NCBI GenBank assembly: GCA_018610125.1
Contig: JAHEOI010000014.1
Coordinates: forward strand, 1 to 33,925
DNA length: 33,925 bases
From: Verrucomicrobiota bacterium
Lineage (GTDB): Bacteria; Verrucomicrobiota; Verrucomicrobiia; Limisphaerales; JAHEOI01
Direction: 5' to 3'
The notes under the pieces are model-generated. The model saw only the letters and a program-made list of their open reading frames with translations. It was not told the origin of the DNA and did no database searches. Shown here one piece after another: positions 1 to 7,485 of the stretch. A program made the position numbers and the translations under genes. Positions within the stretch are counted from its first letter, which is position 1, and every line of letters begins with the position of its first letter.

Positions 1-141
1 GGTGTCGGCCTCATCGGCATGAAGGCGTCCGAGGCGGTCGGGCGAAATCCCGGTGCGGCCACCCAGATCCTGGTTCAGGCCATTCTGGCGATCGCCTTCG
101 CCGAAGCCATTGTGTTCTACGCTATTTTCTTGGTTGGGTAG
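1..141 (+). CDS. atpE: ATP synthase F0 subunit c (3' part; 5' end outside window)
   Basis: The first 46 codons of the window read in frame to a TAG stop and give the end of an F0 c subunit, the proteolipid that forms the ion-translocating membrane rotor ring. Visible are the polar loop GRNPGAA, matching the family R-[QN]-P loop that contacts subunits gamma and epsilon, and the second membrane helix TQILVQAILAIAFAEAIVFYAIFLV. The Glu in FAEAIVFY is the expected ion-binding carboxylate. The residue after it is Ala, not the Ser typical of the Na+-binding Ilyobacter-type site, so H+ coupling is more likely (inference). The N-terminal helix lies left of the window. The gene is followed by an intergenic hairpin and then atpF, the normal atpB-E-F order. 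Confidence 0.95.
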   Translation, partial: GVGLIGMKASEAVGRNPGAATQILVQAILAIAFAEAIVFYAIFLVG

Positions 142-165
142 GCCGCCAGGTCAGGGATCAATATT

Positions 166-195
166 GGGGCGTGCGGCTGGCAATGCCGCCGCCCC
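166..195 (+). promoter_or_regulatory. intergenic mRNA hairpin between atpE and atpF
   Basis: GGGGCG-T-GCGGC pairs with GCCGC-CGCCCC around the loop TGGCAAT. This makes an 11-bp GC-rich stem with one bulged T. It has no T-run after it, so it is not a classical terminator. A position just 3' of the c-subunit gene would suit a processing or stabilising element that lets atpE mRNA accumulate above its neighbours; that role is inference. Confidence 0.5.
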
Positions 196-229
196 GTTGA
201 AGTCATATTGAGCTTGAGTTAGCCCGGTT

Positions 230-781
230 ATGGAAGAGATCATCTTGTTCGCCAACATTGCTCAGAATCTATCGCAAATTGCGAGTGATACGGCGGAGCG
301 CTTTGGGATTAATTGGCCGCACTTTATTTCCCAAGTTATCAGCTTCCTGATTGTCGCGTTCTTGCTACATCGGTTTGCGTACAAGCCGATCCTGAATGTT
401 CTGGAAAAGCGTCGGCAGCGGATTGCCGAGAGCTTGGAGAACTCGGAGCGGATTAAGCAGGAGCTCGCCGAGACGGAGCGGAATAGGAAAGAGGTGCTAA
501 ATCAAGCAAACGAGCAGGCCAATAAGATGATTCAAGAGGCCCGCGACGCGGCCGCCCGTATCAAGGAGCAGGAGACCCAAAAGGCCATTACTGAAGCTCA
601 GGAAATCCGCCAGAAGGCGCAACAAGCTGCGGAGGCGGATCGGGCGCGCATGGAAGCCGAGCTCAAGCAAGAAATCGGGCGATTGGTCGTCGAGACGACG
701 GCCAAGGTCACGGGGAAGGTGCTCAATGATGAGGACCAACGAAGGCTCGCCGAGGAGGCCAATCAGCATTTGGCCGCATAG
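230..781 (+). CDS. atpF: ATP synthase F0 subunit b
   Basis: This 183-residue protein is the peripheral-stalk b subunit, which links membrane subunit a to the delta/alpha top of F1. One hydrophobic segment (about residues 33-52, HFISQVISFLIVAFLLHRFAY) is followed by the family signature YKPILNVLEKRRQRI. A long charged, Ala/Glu/Gln/Arg-rich coiled coil runs from about 60 to the end. Length and layout match the family (about 155-185 residues). The N-terminus carries roughly 20 extra residues before the membrane helix. The chosen ATG lacks a clear Shine-Dalgarno sequence. It sits between atpE and atpH in normal order. Confidence 0.95.
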   Translation: MEEIILFANIAQNLSQIASDTAERFGINWPHFISQVISFLIVAFLLHRFAYKPILNVLEKRRQRIAESLENSERIKQELAETERNRKEVLNQANEQANKMIQEARDAAARIKEQETQKAITEAQEIRQKAQQAAEADRARMEAELKQEIGRLVVETTAKVTGKVLNDEDQRRLAEEANQHLAA

Positions 782-837
782 AGTTGGAGCCGCATAGAAT
801 TTAAGACCGCCAAGGGCCGATTCGGAACGCCTGAAAG

Positions 838-1233
838 ATGAGAATATCGAAACGAGCACGTCGAGAGGCCAAGGGATTGCTTCGAAGCTGCCTGGTGGAT
901 GGGGGATTGGATGAGGATCGTGTGCGGCAAGTGGTCAGGCTGATGCTTGAGCGAAAGCCGCGAGAGTATATCCAGATACTCTATCACCTCCACCGGTTGG
1001 TCAAGTTGGAGCTTTTGCGACGTACCGCCCGGGTGGAGAGTGCGGTGCCGCTGGATGAGGAACAGCAGGGCCGTTTTCGGGACGTGCTCGGCCGCTTGTA
1101 CCGGAAAGAGCTCGACATGTCGTTCGAGGAGAATAGCGCGTTGATCGGCGGAGTCCGCATTACCGTGGGACACGATGTGTATGACGGCAGCGTTAAGGCG
1201 CGTCTGGAGAGATTAAAGGGGCAATTCACGTAA
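838..1233 (+). CDS. atpH: ATP synthase F1 subunit delta (short form)
   Basis: Predicted F1 delta subunit (OSCP homologue), which caps the alpha3beta3 head and holds the b stalk. The C-terminal hallmark is clear: residues about 99-126 read NSALIGGVRITVGHDVYDGSVKARLERL, matching the conserved GG[VI]RI.[VI]G..V.DGS...[RK]L..L block. The protein is only 131 residues, against about 175-185 for typical delta. The missing part is in the N-terminal helical domain, which normally binds the alpha N-termini. No upstream in-frame extension is present in the ORF track and the gap to atpF is only 56 bp, so this is either a genuine short form or a divergent N-terminal domain. Gene order b-delta-alpha supports the call. 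Confidence 0.9.
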   Translation: MRISKRARREAKGLLRSCLVDGGLDEDRVRQVVRLMLERKPREYIQILYHLHRLVKLELLRRTARVESAVPLDEEQQGRFRDVLGRLYRKELDMSFEENSALIGGVRITVGHDVYDGSVKARLERLKGQFT

Positions 1234-1236
1234 TGC

Positions 1237-1263
1237 CGATGCCACAGGGCGTTCCTGGCATCG
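1237..1263 (+). promoter_or_regulatory. hairpin immediately after atpH
   Basis: CGATGCCA (1237-1244) and TGGCATCG (1256-1263) form a perfect 8-bp stem that begins four bases after the atpH stop codon. It can be extended inward by a GG/CC pair across a small bulge. No T-tract follows. A second, weaker GC hairpin (CTCCGCG..CGCGGGAG) lies at about 1318-1334. The 161-bp atpH-atpA spacer therefore holds structured RNA and not a gene. The role is unknown; processing or partial attenuation before atpA is possible. Confidence 0.4.
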
Positions 1264-1394
1264 TGAGAAATGCTTGTTCTTGAGCTTGACCGAAGGTCGC
1301 TCCCTCCCTGGGGGTTGCTCCGCGTGCGCGGGAGTTGCTTGAGACGGTGGAAAAGAAGGGTTAATTGAGCTAAGAGTAGTCGCAGGATCCGATT

Positions 1395-2930
1395 ATGAGC
1401 AATTTATTGCAGGAGATTGAGACGCAGATCGAGGGCGCGAAATCCTCGGTGGCGAAGGAGAATGTCGGGACAGTCCGTGAGATTGGTGACGGTGTGGCCA
1501 GGATCGAAGGGCTGACCGATGCCATGTACAACGAAATGCTCGATTTCGGCGACGGTGTGGTTGGGCTGGCGCTCAACTTGGAAGAAACCGAGGTCGGGGC
1601 GGTTGTGCTGGGTGATTTCACCGGTATCACCGAAGGTCAGGAAGTTCGCACCACGGGACGTCTGTTGCAGGTGCCGGTCGGCAAGGAGCTCCTTGGGCGG
1701 GTTGTCAACTCGCTGGGTGAGCCCGTCGACGACAAGGGGCCGATCGAGAATGACACCCACTATCCGGTCGAGAAGATTGCGCCGGGCATCGTGCGGCGCA
1801 AGTCGGTCAGTCAACCGGTGCAGACAGGCATCATGCCGATTGATGCCATGATCCCGATCGGTCGCGGTCAAAGGGAGCTGATCATTGGTGACCGCTCGAC
1901 CGGGAAGACCACAATCGGGGTTGACACGATTATCAGTCAGGCGCGGTTGAACCGTGCGGCCGAAGAGGCGGGCGATACCAACTACCGGCCGCTCTATTGT
2001 ATCTATGTGGCGATTGGACAGCGCCAATCCAATATTGCAGGGGTTGTCGACGTCCTCGAGAAAGCCGGAGCGATGCCGTACACCATTGTCGTGGCGACTT
2101 CGGCCTCCGACTCGGCCACCAACCAATATTTGGCCCCGTATGCCGGGTGCGCCATGGGTGAGTGGTTCATGGATAACGGGATGGATGCACTGGTCATTTA
2201 CGACGACCTCTCGAAGCATGCGACGGCGTATCGCCAAATCTCCCTGGTCTTGAAGCGGCCATCCGGGCGTGAGGCCTATCCGGGGGATGTGTTTTATCTC
2301 CACAGCCGCTTGCTGGAGCGCGCGGCCAGGCTGGACGAAAACTATGGCGGCGGCTCACTGACGGCACTGCCTCTGATCGAGACGCAGATGGGCGACGTCT
2401 CGGCGTATATTCCGACCAACGTGATCTCCATTACCGATGGCCAAATCTATTTGGAAACCGACCTCTTTTATCAAGGGGTCCGCCCTGCCATCTCGGTGGG
2501 ACTGTCGGTCTCGCGCGTCGGATCGGCCGCGCAGACCAAAGCGATGAAGCAGGTGGCGGGGCGAATCAAGCTCGACTTGGCCCAGTACCGAGAGCTGGCC
2601 GCGTTTGCTCAATTCGGGTCTGACTTGGATGCGAAGACGCAGGCGCAAATCGAGCGTGGCAAACGCGTCGTTGAGATCTTCAAGCAGCCGCAATACAATC
2701 CGCTCCCGGTCGAAATCCAAGTGGCTGTCCTTTGGGCCGCTCAAAACGGCTATTTCGATGATGTCGCCGTCGATAATATCAAGGATTGCCAGGATAAGCT
2801 CACGGACTTCTTGCAGAGTCGGAAAACAGATCTCCTAAAGAAGATCAAGACCGAACAGGTCGTCAGCGACGAGATCGCAGGGCAGCTCAAAGCCGCCGTC
2901 GAGGAATTCAAGCCGACTTACACCCAATAG
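1395..2930 (+). CDS. atpA: ATP synthase F1 subunit alpha
   Basis: This 511-residue protein is full length for the F1 alpha subunit, the non-catalytic nucleotide-binding partner of beta in the F1 head. The N-terminal beta-barrel region includes [17 protein letters not shown]. The P-loop GDRSTGKT lies at about residue 165, with Ser where most alphas have Gln (GDRQTGKT). Further landmarks are [10 protein letters not shown], the Walker B region [36 protein letters not shown] and the alpha hallmark [17 protein letters not shown] containing the arginine finger. An AGGA sequence about 8 bases before ATG 1395 supports the start. It is the last ATP synthase gene here: the usual next genes atpG, atpD and atpC are not present downstream. 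Confidence 0.98.
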   Translation: MSNLLQEIETQIEGAKSSVAKENVGTVREIGDGVARIEGLTDAMYNEMLDFGDGVVGLALNLEETEVGAVVLGDFTGITEGQEVRTTGRLLQVPVGKELLGRVVNSLGEPVDDKGPIENDTHYPVEKIAPGIVRRKSVSQPVQTGIMPIDAMIPIGRGQRELIIGDRSTGKTTIGVDTIISQARLNRAAEEAGDTNYRPLYCIYVAIGQRQSNIAGVVDVLEKAGAMPYTIVVATSASDSATNQYLAPYAGCAMGEWFMDNGMDALVIYDDLSKHATAYRQISLVLKRPSGREAYPGDVFYLHSRLLERAARLDENYGGGSLTALPLIETQMGDVSAYIPTNVISITDGQIYLETDLFYQGVRPAISVGLSVSRVGSAAQTKAMKQVAGRIKLDLAQYRELAAFAQFGSDLDAKTQAQIERGKRVVEIFKQPQYNPLPVEIQVAVLWAAQNGYFDDVAVDNIKDCQDKLTDFLQSRKTDLLKKIKTEQVVSDEIAGQLKAAVEEFKPTYTQ

Positions 2931-2959
2931 CCGAGAGCGACGGGCTTGAGACGGCAATG

Positions 2960-3002
2960 AGCTGCTTGCCGGGTCGTTGCGACGGCCCGGGGGGCAAGAG
3001 CT
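2960..3002 (+). terminator. imperfect hairpin 30 bases after atpA
   Basis: AGCT-g-CTTGCC (2960-2970) pairs with GGCAAG-AGCT (2993-3002). Inside it GGGTCG can pair with CGA..CCC, giving a long GC-rich imperfect hairpin. No U-run follows directly, so it may stabilise the atpA mRNA 3' end or add to termination together with the perfect hairpin at 3113-3152. Part of its left arm (GCTTGCCGGGTCGTT, 2964-2978) is repeated exactly at 3165-3179. Confidence 0.35.
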
Positions 3003-3083
3003 GCGCCGTTCTTTGAGGTTTCGGTTCGGTTGAAAGCAGGCCATAAGCGGGCCACTCGACTAAAAAGACCTCCCCACCAAGTA

Positions 3084-3111
3084 GGCAACGGCCTTGAGGC
3101 AACGGCCTTGT
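3084..3111. repeat. 14-bp tandem repeat (two copies)
   Basis: GGCAACGGCCTTGA occurs twice in a row (the second copy ends in T instead of A), directly before the perfect terminator stem. Each unit contains the mini-palindrome AGGCAACGGCCT. No function is assigned. Confidence 0.6.
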
Positions 3112-3112
3112 G

Positions 3113-3152
3113 CGCGACAAAAAATGAGACGGGCGTCTCATTTTTTGTCGCG
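3113..3152. terminator. bidirectional terminator between convergent atpA and purM
   Basis: CGCGACAAAAAATGAGAC (3113-3130), loop GGGC, then GTCTCATTTTTTGTCGCG (3135-3152). This is an 18-bp perfect stem. The A6 and T6 tracts lie inside the outer arm, so the inner TGAGAC/GTCTCA hairpin is followed by a T-run when read on either strand. Both converging transcripts, from atpA (+) and purM (-), would meet it. Architecture and position fit a shared rho-independent terminator. Confidence 0.75.
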
Positions 3153-3191
3153 GCTGGGTTGCCGGCTTGCCGGGTCGTTTTCAGTGGGGCG

Positions 3192-4310
3192 TCATTCAAG
3201 AATGACTTCGCCTTGGCCGTGTCCGATCTTGCCGATCGGCCACGCCGAGTCGCCATGCCTTTGAATGCGCTTCCGGATGGAGTCGGCGGTGTGGTCGGCG
3301 ACAACCAAGACCAGGCCCACGCCCATATTGAAGACGCGGTACATCTCGCTTTCGGAGACATTCCCTTCCCGATGGAGCAATTCGAACACCGGTGGGATCG
3401 GCCAGGATCCTGTTTCGATTAGGGCGTCGCAATGGGATGGCAGGATTCTTGGGATATTATCGACGAAGCCACCGCCGGTAATATGGGCGATGCCTCGTAT
3501 GCCCCGATCTTTCGGGGACTTTGCCGGCCGATTGAAGCGATCCAAGAGCTTTTGGATGAGGCGTCCATAGCTGCGATGGACCCGGAGCAGTTCCTCGCCG
3601 ACCGATTGTCCCAGCTCCGTAACGTGATCGGTCGGTTTCATTCGCAGGGTCTCGAAAAAGACCTGTCGTGCCAGGGAGTAGCCATTGGTATGCAGACCAT
3701 TTGAAGCGACGCCGATAATTTGATCGCCCGGCTTGATCTGTTTGCCATCCAGGATGGCGGATTTCTCAACGGCGCCGACAATGGTGCCGCTGATATCGTA
3801 CTCCCCGGTTTGATAAAAACCCGGCATTTGCGCGGTTTCCCCGCCGAGCAAAGCGCAGCGGTTTTCGGCACAGCCACGCGTCATGCCGTCGACGATTTCC
3901 TCGAAGACGTGCGGCTTCAGCTCGCCGGTTGCAAGGTAATCGAGAAAGAAAAGTGGCTCCGCCCCAAGCACCGCGATGTCGTTGACACAATGGTTGACCA
4001 GGTCTTCGCCGATTGTGTCGTGTCGGTCCATCATGAACGCGAGCTTAAGCTTGGTCCCGACACCGTCCACGCTCGAGACCATTACCGGTTGACGGTATCG
4101 TTTCGTGTCGAGCTGGAAGAGGCCGCCAAAGCCGCCGACTTGGGAAAGTACACCGGCCCGGCGGGTCGAGGCGAGCTTTTCAGGGAGGCTCTTCTTGACA
4201 GCCGACCCGAGACCGATATCGACGCCGGCTTGGCTATAAGCTTGGCTTTCGGGCTTTTTTTGTGTCTTGGGAGATGGCTTGTTTGGCGTCTTTCGTTTCA
4301 CACTGCCCAC
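3192..4310 (-). CDS. purM: phosphoribosylformylglycinamidine cyclo-ligase (AIR synthetase)
   Basis: PurM converts FGAM to AIR with ATP in de novo purine synthesis in the cytoplasm. Recognisable family blocks, in order, are SQAGVDIGLG, GFGGLFQLD, the conserved SSVDGVGTKLKLA, DLVNHCVNDIAVLGAEPLFFLDY, ALLGGETAQMPGFY, YDISGTIVGAVEK, GLHTNGYSLAR, the C-terminal ITGGGFVDNIPRILP and FNMGVGLVLVV. The ORF track starts at GTG 4310 (372 aa). A second in-frame GTG at 4301, with AGGG about 8-10 bases upstream, would give 369 aa and has the better ribosome site. The first about 25 residues (KRKTPNKPSPKTQKKPE) are a basic, low-complexity extension before the conserved domain. The gene lies 60 bp downstream of the DUF4380 gene on the same strand and may share its transcript. 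Confidence 0.95.
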   Translation of the reverse strand: MGSVKRKTPNKPSPKTQKKPESQAYSQAGVDIGLGSAVKKSLPEKLASTRRAGVLSQVGGFGGLFQLDTKRYRQPVMVSSVDGVGTKLKLAFMMDRHDTIGEDLVNHCVNDIAVLGAEPLFFLDYLATGELKPHVFEEIVDGMTRGCAENRCALLGGETAQMPGFYQTGEYDISGTIVGAVEKSAILDGKQIKPGDQIIGVASNGLHTNGYSLARQVFFETLRMKPTDHVTELGQSVGEELLRVHRSYGRLIQKLLDRFNRPAKSPKDRGIRGIAHITGGGFVDNIPRILPSHCDALIETGSWPIPPVFELLHREGNVSESEMYRVFNMGVGLVLVVADHTADSIRKRIQRHGDSAWPIGKIGHGQGEVILE

Positions 4311-4370
4311 CCTAGATCGAGCTGCCGATATTTCCCAAGTTGAAAAGCTGCCGGCCGGCTCGAAGCCGCC

Positions 4371-5432
4371 TTATTGACTCGCTGTTTTCTCGATAAGCGG
4401 CGAAAGCGCTTCATCAATCGCGTCTTCGGTCCGGCCGACCGATTGTTGAAAGAGGAACCATCGCTCGACATGCTCGACAGAAGCCTCGGGTGGTAGGTCC
4501 ACCAAAGGTCCGAGGGTTTCCACTTCAAGCATGTCACCATTCGTATAAAATTCGGCGTTACAGCCGAAATCGGGATATTCGGCGTCCGATCGTTCCGGAT
4601 ATCGCTTAATGAAGAGGTCGTCACGCCCTTTGGGGACATAGGCGGACCAGCCGAGACTGTTCCGCACTCCGAATTTTTCGGCGTCGTTGGCTTCGGGATC
4701 GCTTTCGAGCTGGATGTAGCGGTTGCCCCAGGTCCATCTCGGATCCCCCATTTCAGTATAGCCCCAGAGAGCGATCGCTCGAACCGGTAGCAGTTGATCG
4801 CTTTTCGGCTCCTGTGGGACGATGACCCGACCCGGTCCCTGCATGACGCTGAGCGCCCAAGGGGCAACCTCGATTTCCCAAGGGTTATGGTTAATGAGAC
4901 GGTGGAGGACTTCCACACGGTTCCGGTTTGGGGCGAGCGTGATCTCGATCTCTTTTTGAACGCGAGTCGAGGACTCGGTCGGTTGTGTCAGGGTCAACGT
5001 CTTGCCATCCCATTGATGCTTGACCGGGCTGTTGTCCGGGGCGTACGTGCGAGGTCTGACCTCGGGCGCATGCCAGAAGCGATGGCCGCCATAAATCCTC
5101 CAGGAGCTGCCGCCGGTCTTTCCCAATTGCTCGGGCCATTCCTTAAAGAGGTTTTCTTCACCATTGAAGGCGAGCCGAATGATTCGCGGACCCACATCCG
5201 TCGTGGCGATGAGCTCAATCTCTCCATTTGTTAATCGGATGCAGTTGGGCCATCCTTGATAGCTGACCTCCTCCTGTTTGACTGCTTCGGCATCGGCACC
5301 AAGGGTCAGCGAAAGGCATGTGATCCAACAAAGCCAGGCAATGGGCTTGGTGGAGCGATACAGCTTGCGAGGATTGACGGGGAGCGCGTTCACGTCGGAT
5401 AAGACGCGTGCCTGGATGGTTTGTGACTTCAT
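4371..5432 (-). CDS. exported DUF4380 family protein
   Basis: This 353-residue protein resembles DUF4380, a family of unknown function with a galactose-mutarotase-like beta-sandwich look, common in Verrucomicrobiota and Planctomycetota. The N-terminus has a hydrophobic stretch KPIAWLCWITCLSLTLGADAEA (about residues 29-50), consistent with a signal peptide preceded by a long n-region, so the true start may lie further in. Family-like features are VGPRIIRLAFNGEENLFKE, IYGGHRFWHAPE, HRLINHNPWEIEVAPWALSVM and GYTEMGDPRWTWGNRYIQL. These Trp/His-rich stretches suggest a carbohydrate-type ligand, which is inference. It is encoded upstream of purM on the minus strand and divergent from the ABC exporter operon. 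No catalytic assignment is possible. Confidence 0.8.
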   Translation of the reverse strand: MKSQTIQARVLSDVNALPVNPRKLYRSTKPIAWLCWITCLSLTLGADAEAVKQEEVSYQGWPNCIRLTNGEIELIATTDVGPRIIRLAFNGEENLFKEWPEQLGKTGGSSWRIYGGHRFWHAPEVRPRTYAPDNSPVKHQWDGKTLTLTQPTESSTRVQKEIEITLAPNRNRVEVLHRLINHNPWEIEVAPWALSVMQGPGRVIVPQEPKSDQLLPVRAIALWGYTEMGDPRWTWGNRYIQLESDPEANDAEKFGVRNSLGWSAYVPKGRDDLFIKRYPERSDAEYPDFGCNAEFYTNGDMLEVETLGPLVDLPPEASVEHVERWFLFQQSVGRTEDAIDEALSPLIEKTASQ

Positions 5433-5650
5433 GAGGAGCAGTTTGTTTGGAATGGGAGAGGCAAGTCAAGATCAGCGCTGGAGATCGGGCGCCTTCCAAA
5501 ATGGATGAAGAGCCAGAGGGGGTGACCCGAAGGAAAGAGAAAGGGATCGTTGGCAGTTTCTTGGCGTTCCTGGTTAAAATGAGTTTGAACAGAGTGGATC
5601 TGTTGTTTTCCAACGTGAGGAGTGGAAAAGAGGGGGAGGAATATTACCCC

Positions 5651-5682
5651 TTGACAATGAACGGTTCGGTAGCGTCTGCTAC
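5651..5682 (+). promoter_or_regulatory. candidate promoter for the ABC exporter operon
   Basis: A perfect TTGACA (-35 type) lies at 5651-5656 in the 297-bp divergent spacer, about 75 bases before the ATPase start. No good -10 follows at 16-18 bases (TCTGCT is the nearest). The inverted repeat GTAGC-gtct-GCTAC lies where the -10 would be, at about 5669-5682, and could be an operator or a small hairpin. Nothing else recognisable was seen in this spacer. Confidence 0.3.
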
Positions 5683-5729
5683 GCAACCAGAATCTCAATC
5701 GGGAGACAGTGAGGATACGGTATTCGAAC

Positions 5730-6683
5730 ATGATCGAAATTAATAATCTTCGCAAAAGTTTCGGCCCCAAGGTGGCAGTGGATGGGGTGACGTTTAATGT
5801 TCAAAAAGGCGAGATCATGGGTTTTCTGGGACCGAACGGTGCCGGCAAATCCACGACGATGCGGATGCTTACCGGGTTCATTCCGCCGACTGACGGCAAG
5901 GCTTATGTCGGGGGTTATGACATTGACGGTGACCAGTCGATTGAGGCAAGGCGATTGATGGGATACCTGCCGGAAGCAGCGCCGCTTTATCCCGACATGA
6001 CGGTGCTGAATTTCCTCAATTTTGTTGCGGACATTCGTGATTTGCAAGGCGAGCAGAAACGTAAAGCCGTCGACCGTGTTATCGAGCTTTGCTTTCTCGA
6101 GGGGGTCCGGCATCAGTCGATCGATACGCTCTCAAAAGGTTACCGTCACCGGACTTGCTTTGCGCAATCGATCATCCACGATCCGCCGATATTGATTATG
6201 GACGAGCCGACGGACGGGCTTGATCCGAACCAGAAATTCGAGGTTCGGAGCATTATTCGCCGAATGGGTGAGAAAAAAGCCATTATCTTTTCGACTCACA
6301 TCTTGGAGGAGGTTGAGGCGGTTTGCTCTCGGGCAATGATTATCGATCGCGGCAAAATCGTGGCCAACGGGACGCCGGAAGAGCTCAAGGCGAAATCGGA
6401 GTACGCCGGGACCGTAACGCTGCGGCTGAGCGGCATCAGCGCTTCCAAAGCCTCGAAGCGTTTGGGCGACCTCGATGAGGTGCGCAAGACGACCACCCTT
6501 GAAGAGGGTGATTCCGCCGTATCGCTGCGGGTGTTTCCCAAAGAAGGAAAGAAGCGGGCTGAGCTGGCCCGGGCCCTCGTGAGCTGTGTGACCCAGGAAA
6601 ATTGGCAATTGGAAGACTTTCACACCGAAGAAGGACGCCTCGACGATGTCTTTCGGCAGTTGACTGAACCAGAGACCGCTTAA
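5730..6683 (+). CDS. ABC transporter ATP-binding protein, GldA-like
   Basis: This is a 317-residue ABC-2 type ATPase that powers the membrane partner encoded next. Walker A is GPNGAGKST (residues 34-42). The Q-loop position reads GYLPEAAPLYPDMTV with Glu, as is usual for this GldA/YhaQ-like clade. The signature is LSKGYRHRTCFAQ (about 133), Walker B is ILIMDEPTDGLDP (about 152-164) and the H-loop is IIFSTHILEEVE. The C-terminal about 100 residues are the usual accessory domain. I chose ATG 5730 (MIEINNLRK) over the track start GTG 5709 because it gives the normal family N-terminus. It is the first gene of an apparent four-gene operon with short gaps. The substrate is unknown; the gliding role of Flavobacterium GldA should not be assumed. 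Confidence 0.9.
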   Translation: MIEINNLRKSFGPKVAVDGVTFNVQKGEIMGFLGPNGAGKSTTMRMLTGFIPPTDGKAYVGGYDIDGDQSIEARRLMGYLPEAAPLYPDMTVLNFLNFVADIRDLQGEQKRKAVDRVIELCFLEGVRHQSIDTLSKGYRHRTCFAQSIIHDPPILIMDEPTDGLDPNQKFEVRSIIRRMGEKKAIIFSTHILEEVEAVCSRAMIIDRGKIVANGTPEELKAKSEYAGTVTLRLSGISASKASKRLGDLDEVRKTTTLEEGDSAVSLRVFPKEGKKRAELARALVSCVTQENWQLEDFHTEEGRLDDVFRQLTEPETA

Positions 6684-6707
6684 CCCAGAACCATTCGAGT
6701 ACGTGCT

Positions 6708-7430
6708 ATGCGACACAGTTGGATCATTGCAAAACGAGAATTGACCGCATTTTTTGCCTCGCCGGTGGCCTATGTCTTTATCGTCATATTCCTCTTGATG
6801 GCGGGCTTCTTTACCTTCAATCTCGGCAACTTCTTTGAACGGAACGAGGCCTCGCTCGACGCCTTCTTCGTTTGGCATCCATGGCTTTATCTGTTTCTGG
6901 TGCCGGCAATTGGGATGCGGCTGTGGGCCGAGGAGCGCCGTCAGAATACCATGGAATTCTTGCTGACGCTGCCGATTACGAGCTGGCAAGCGATCGTTGG
7001 GAAGTTCCTGGCTTCCTGGGCATTTCTGGCATTGGCGTTGGCCTTGACCTTTCCCATGATCTTCACCGTCGGTTATTTGGGCAATCCCGATCCGGGACCG
7101 ATCATTGGCGGCTATATCGGAAGCTTCCTCCTGGCCGGCTCTTATTTGGCGATCACTTCGATGACCTCGGCGATGACCCGAAATCAAGTGGTCAGCTTCA
7201 TTATCTCGGTGGTGATCTGCCTATTTCTGGTGCTGGCCGGCTGGCCGCCGGTGACGCAAATGCTCGGAACGTGGCTGGTCGAGATCATCTCCTCGTTCAG
7301 TGTCATGACCCACTTTGAGAATTTCCGTAAAGGGATTGTCGACTTGCAGGATATTGTGTTTTTCCTATCCGTGATGGGCTTTTTCCTATTTGCGACCAGT
7401 GTGATTATTCGTTCCCATCGCACAAATTAA
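6708..7430 (+). CDS. ABC-2 type permease, GldF-like
   Basis: This 240-residue integral membrane protein has about six hydrophobic segments (SPVAYVFIVIFLLMAGFF, WLYLFLVPAIGMRLWAEE, FLASWAFLALALALTFPMIF, IIGGYIGSFLLAGSYLAIT, VVSFIISVVICLFLVLAGW, DIVFFLSVMGFFLFATSVII). The cytoplasmic coupling motif AIGMRLWAEERRQNTMEFLLTLPI is typical of ABC-2/GldF permeases. The end, HFENFRKGIVDLQDIVFF, matches the family pattern FxxFxxGxxDxxDxxYF. It begins 24 bp after the ATPase gene and forms the membrane part of that exporter. Confidence 0.9.
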   Translation: MRHSWIIAKRELTAFFASPVAYVFIVIFLLMAGFFTFNLGNFFERNEASLDAFFVWHPWLYLFLVPAIGMRLWAEERRQNTMEFLLTLPITSWQAIVGKFLASWAFLALALALTFPMIFTVGYLGNPDPGPIIGGYIGSFLLAGSYLAITSMTSAMTRNQVVSFIISVVICLFLVLAGWPPVTQMLGTWLVEIISSFSVMTHFENFRKGIVDLQDIVFFLSVMGFFLFATSVIIRSHRTN

Positions 7431-7485
7431 TGGGAAGGGTGAAAACGATTTGAATGAAAGCAATCAATCGAAAGGGGATTGAACG

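Noticed and set aside
773-798. Repeated GCCGCATAGA around the atpF stop codon
   Set aside because: There are only two 10-base copies, one containing the stop and the other 16 bases later. This is probably a trivial local duplication with no sign of function.
3030-3704. Plus-strand ORFs opposite purM (130, 101 and 90 codons)
   Set aside because: They are shadows of purM, which has all family blocks on the minus strand.
5447-5743. 98-codon plus-strand ORF in the DUF4380-ABC divergent spacer
   Set aside because: It starts at TTG, overlaps the ATPase start, has no motif and spans the candidate TTGACA promoter. It is better explained as non-coding.
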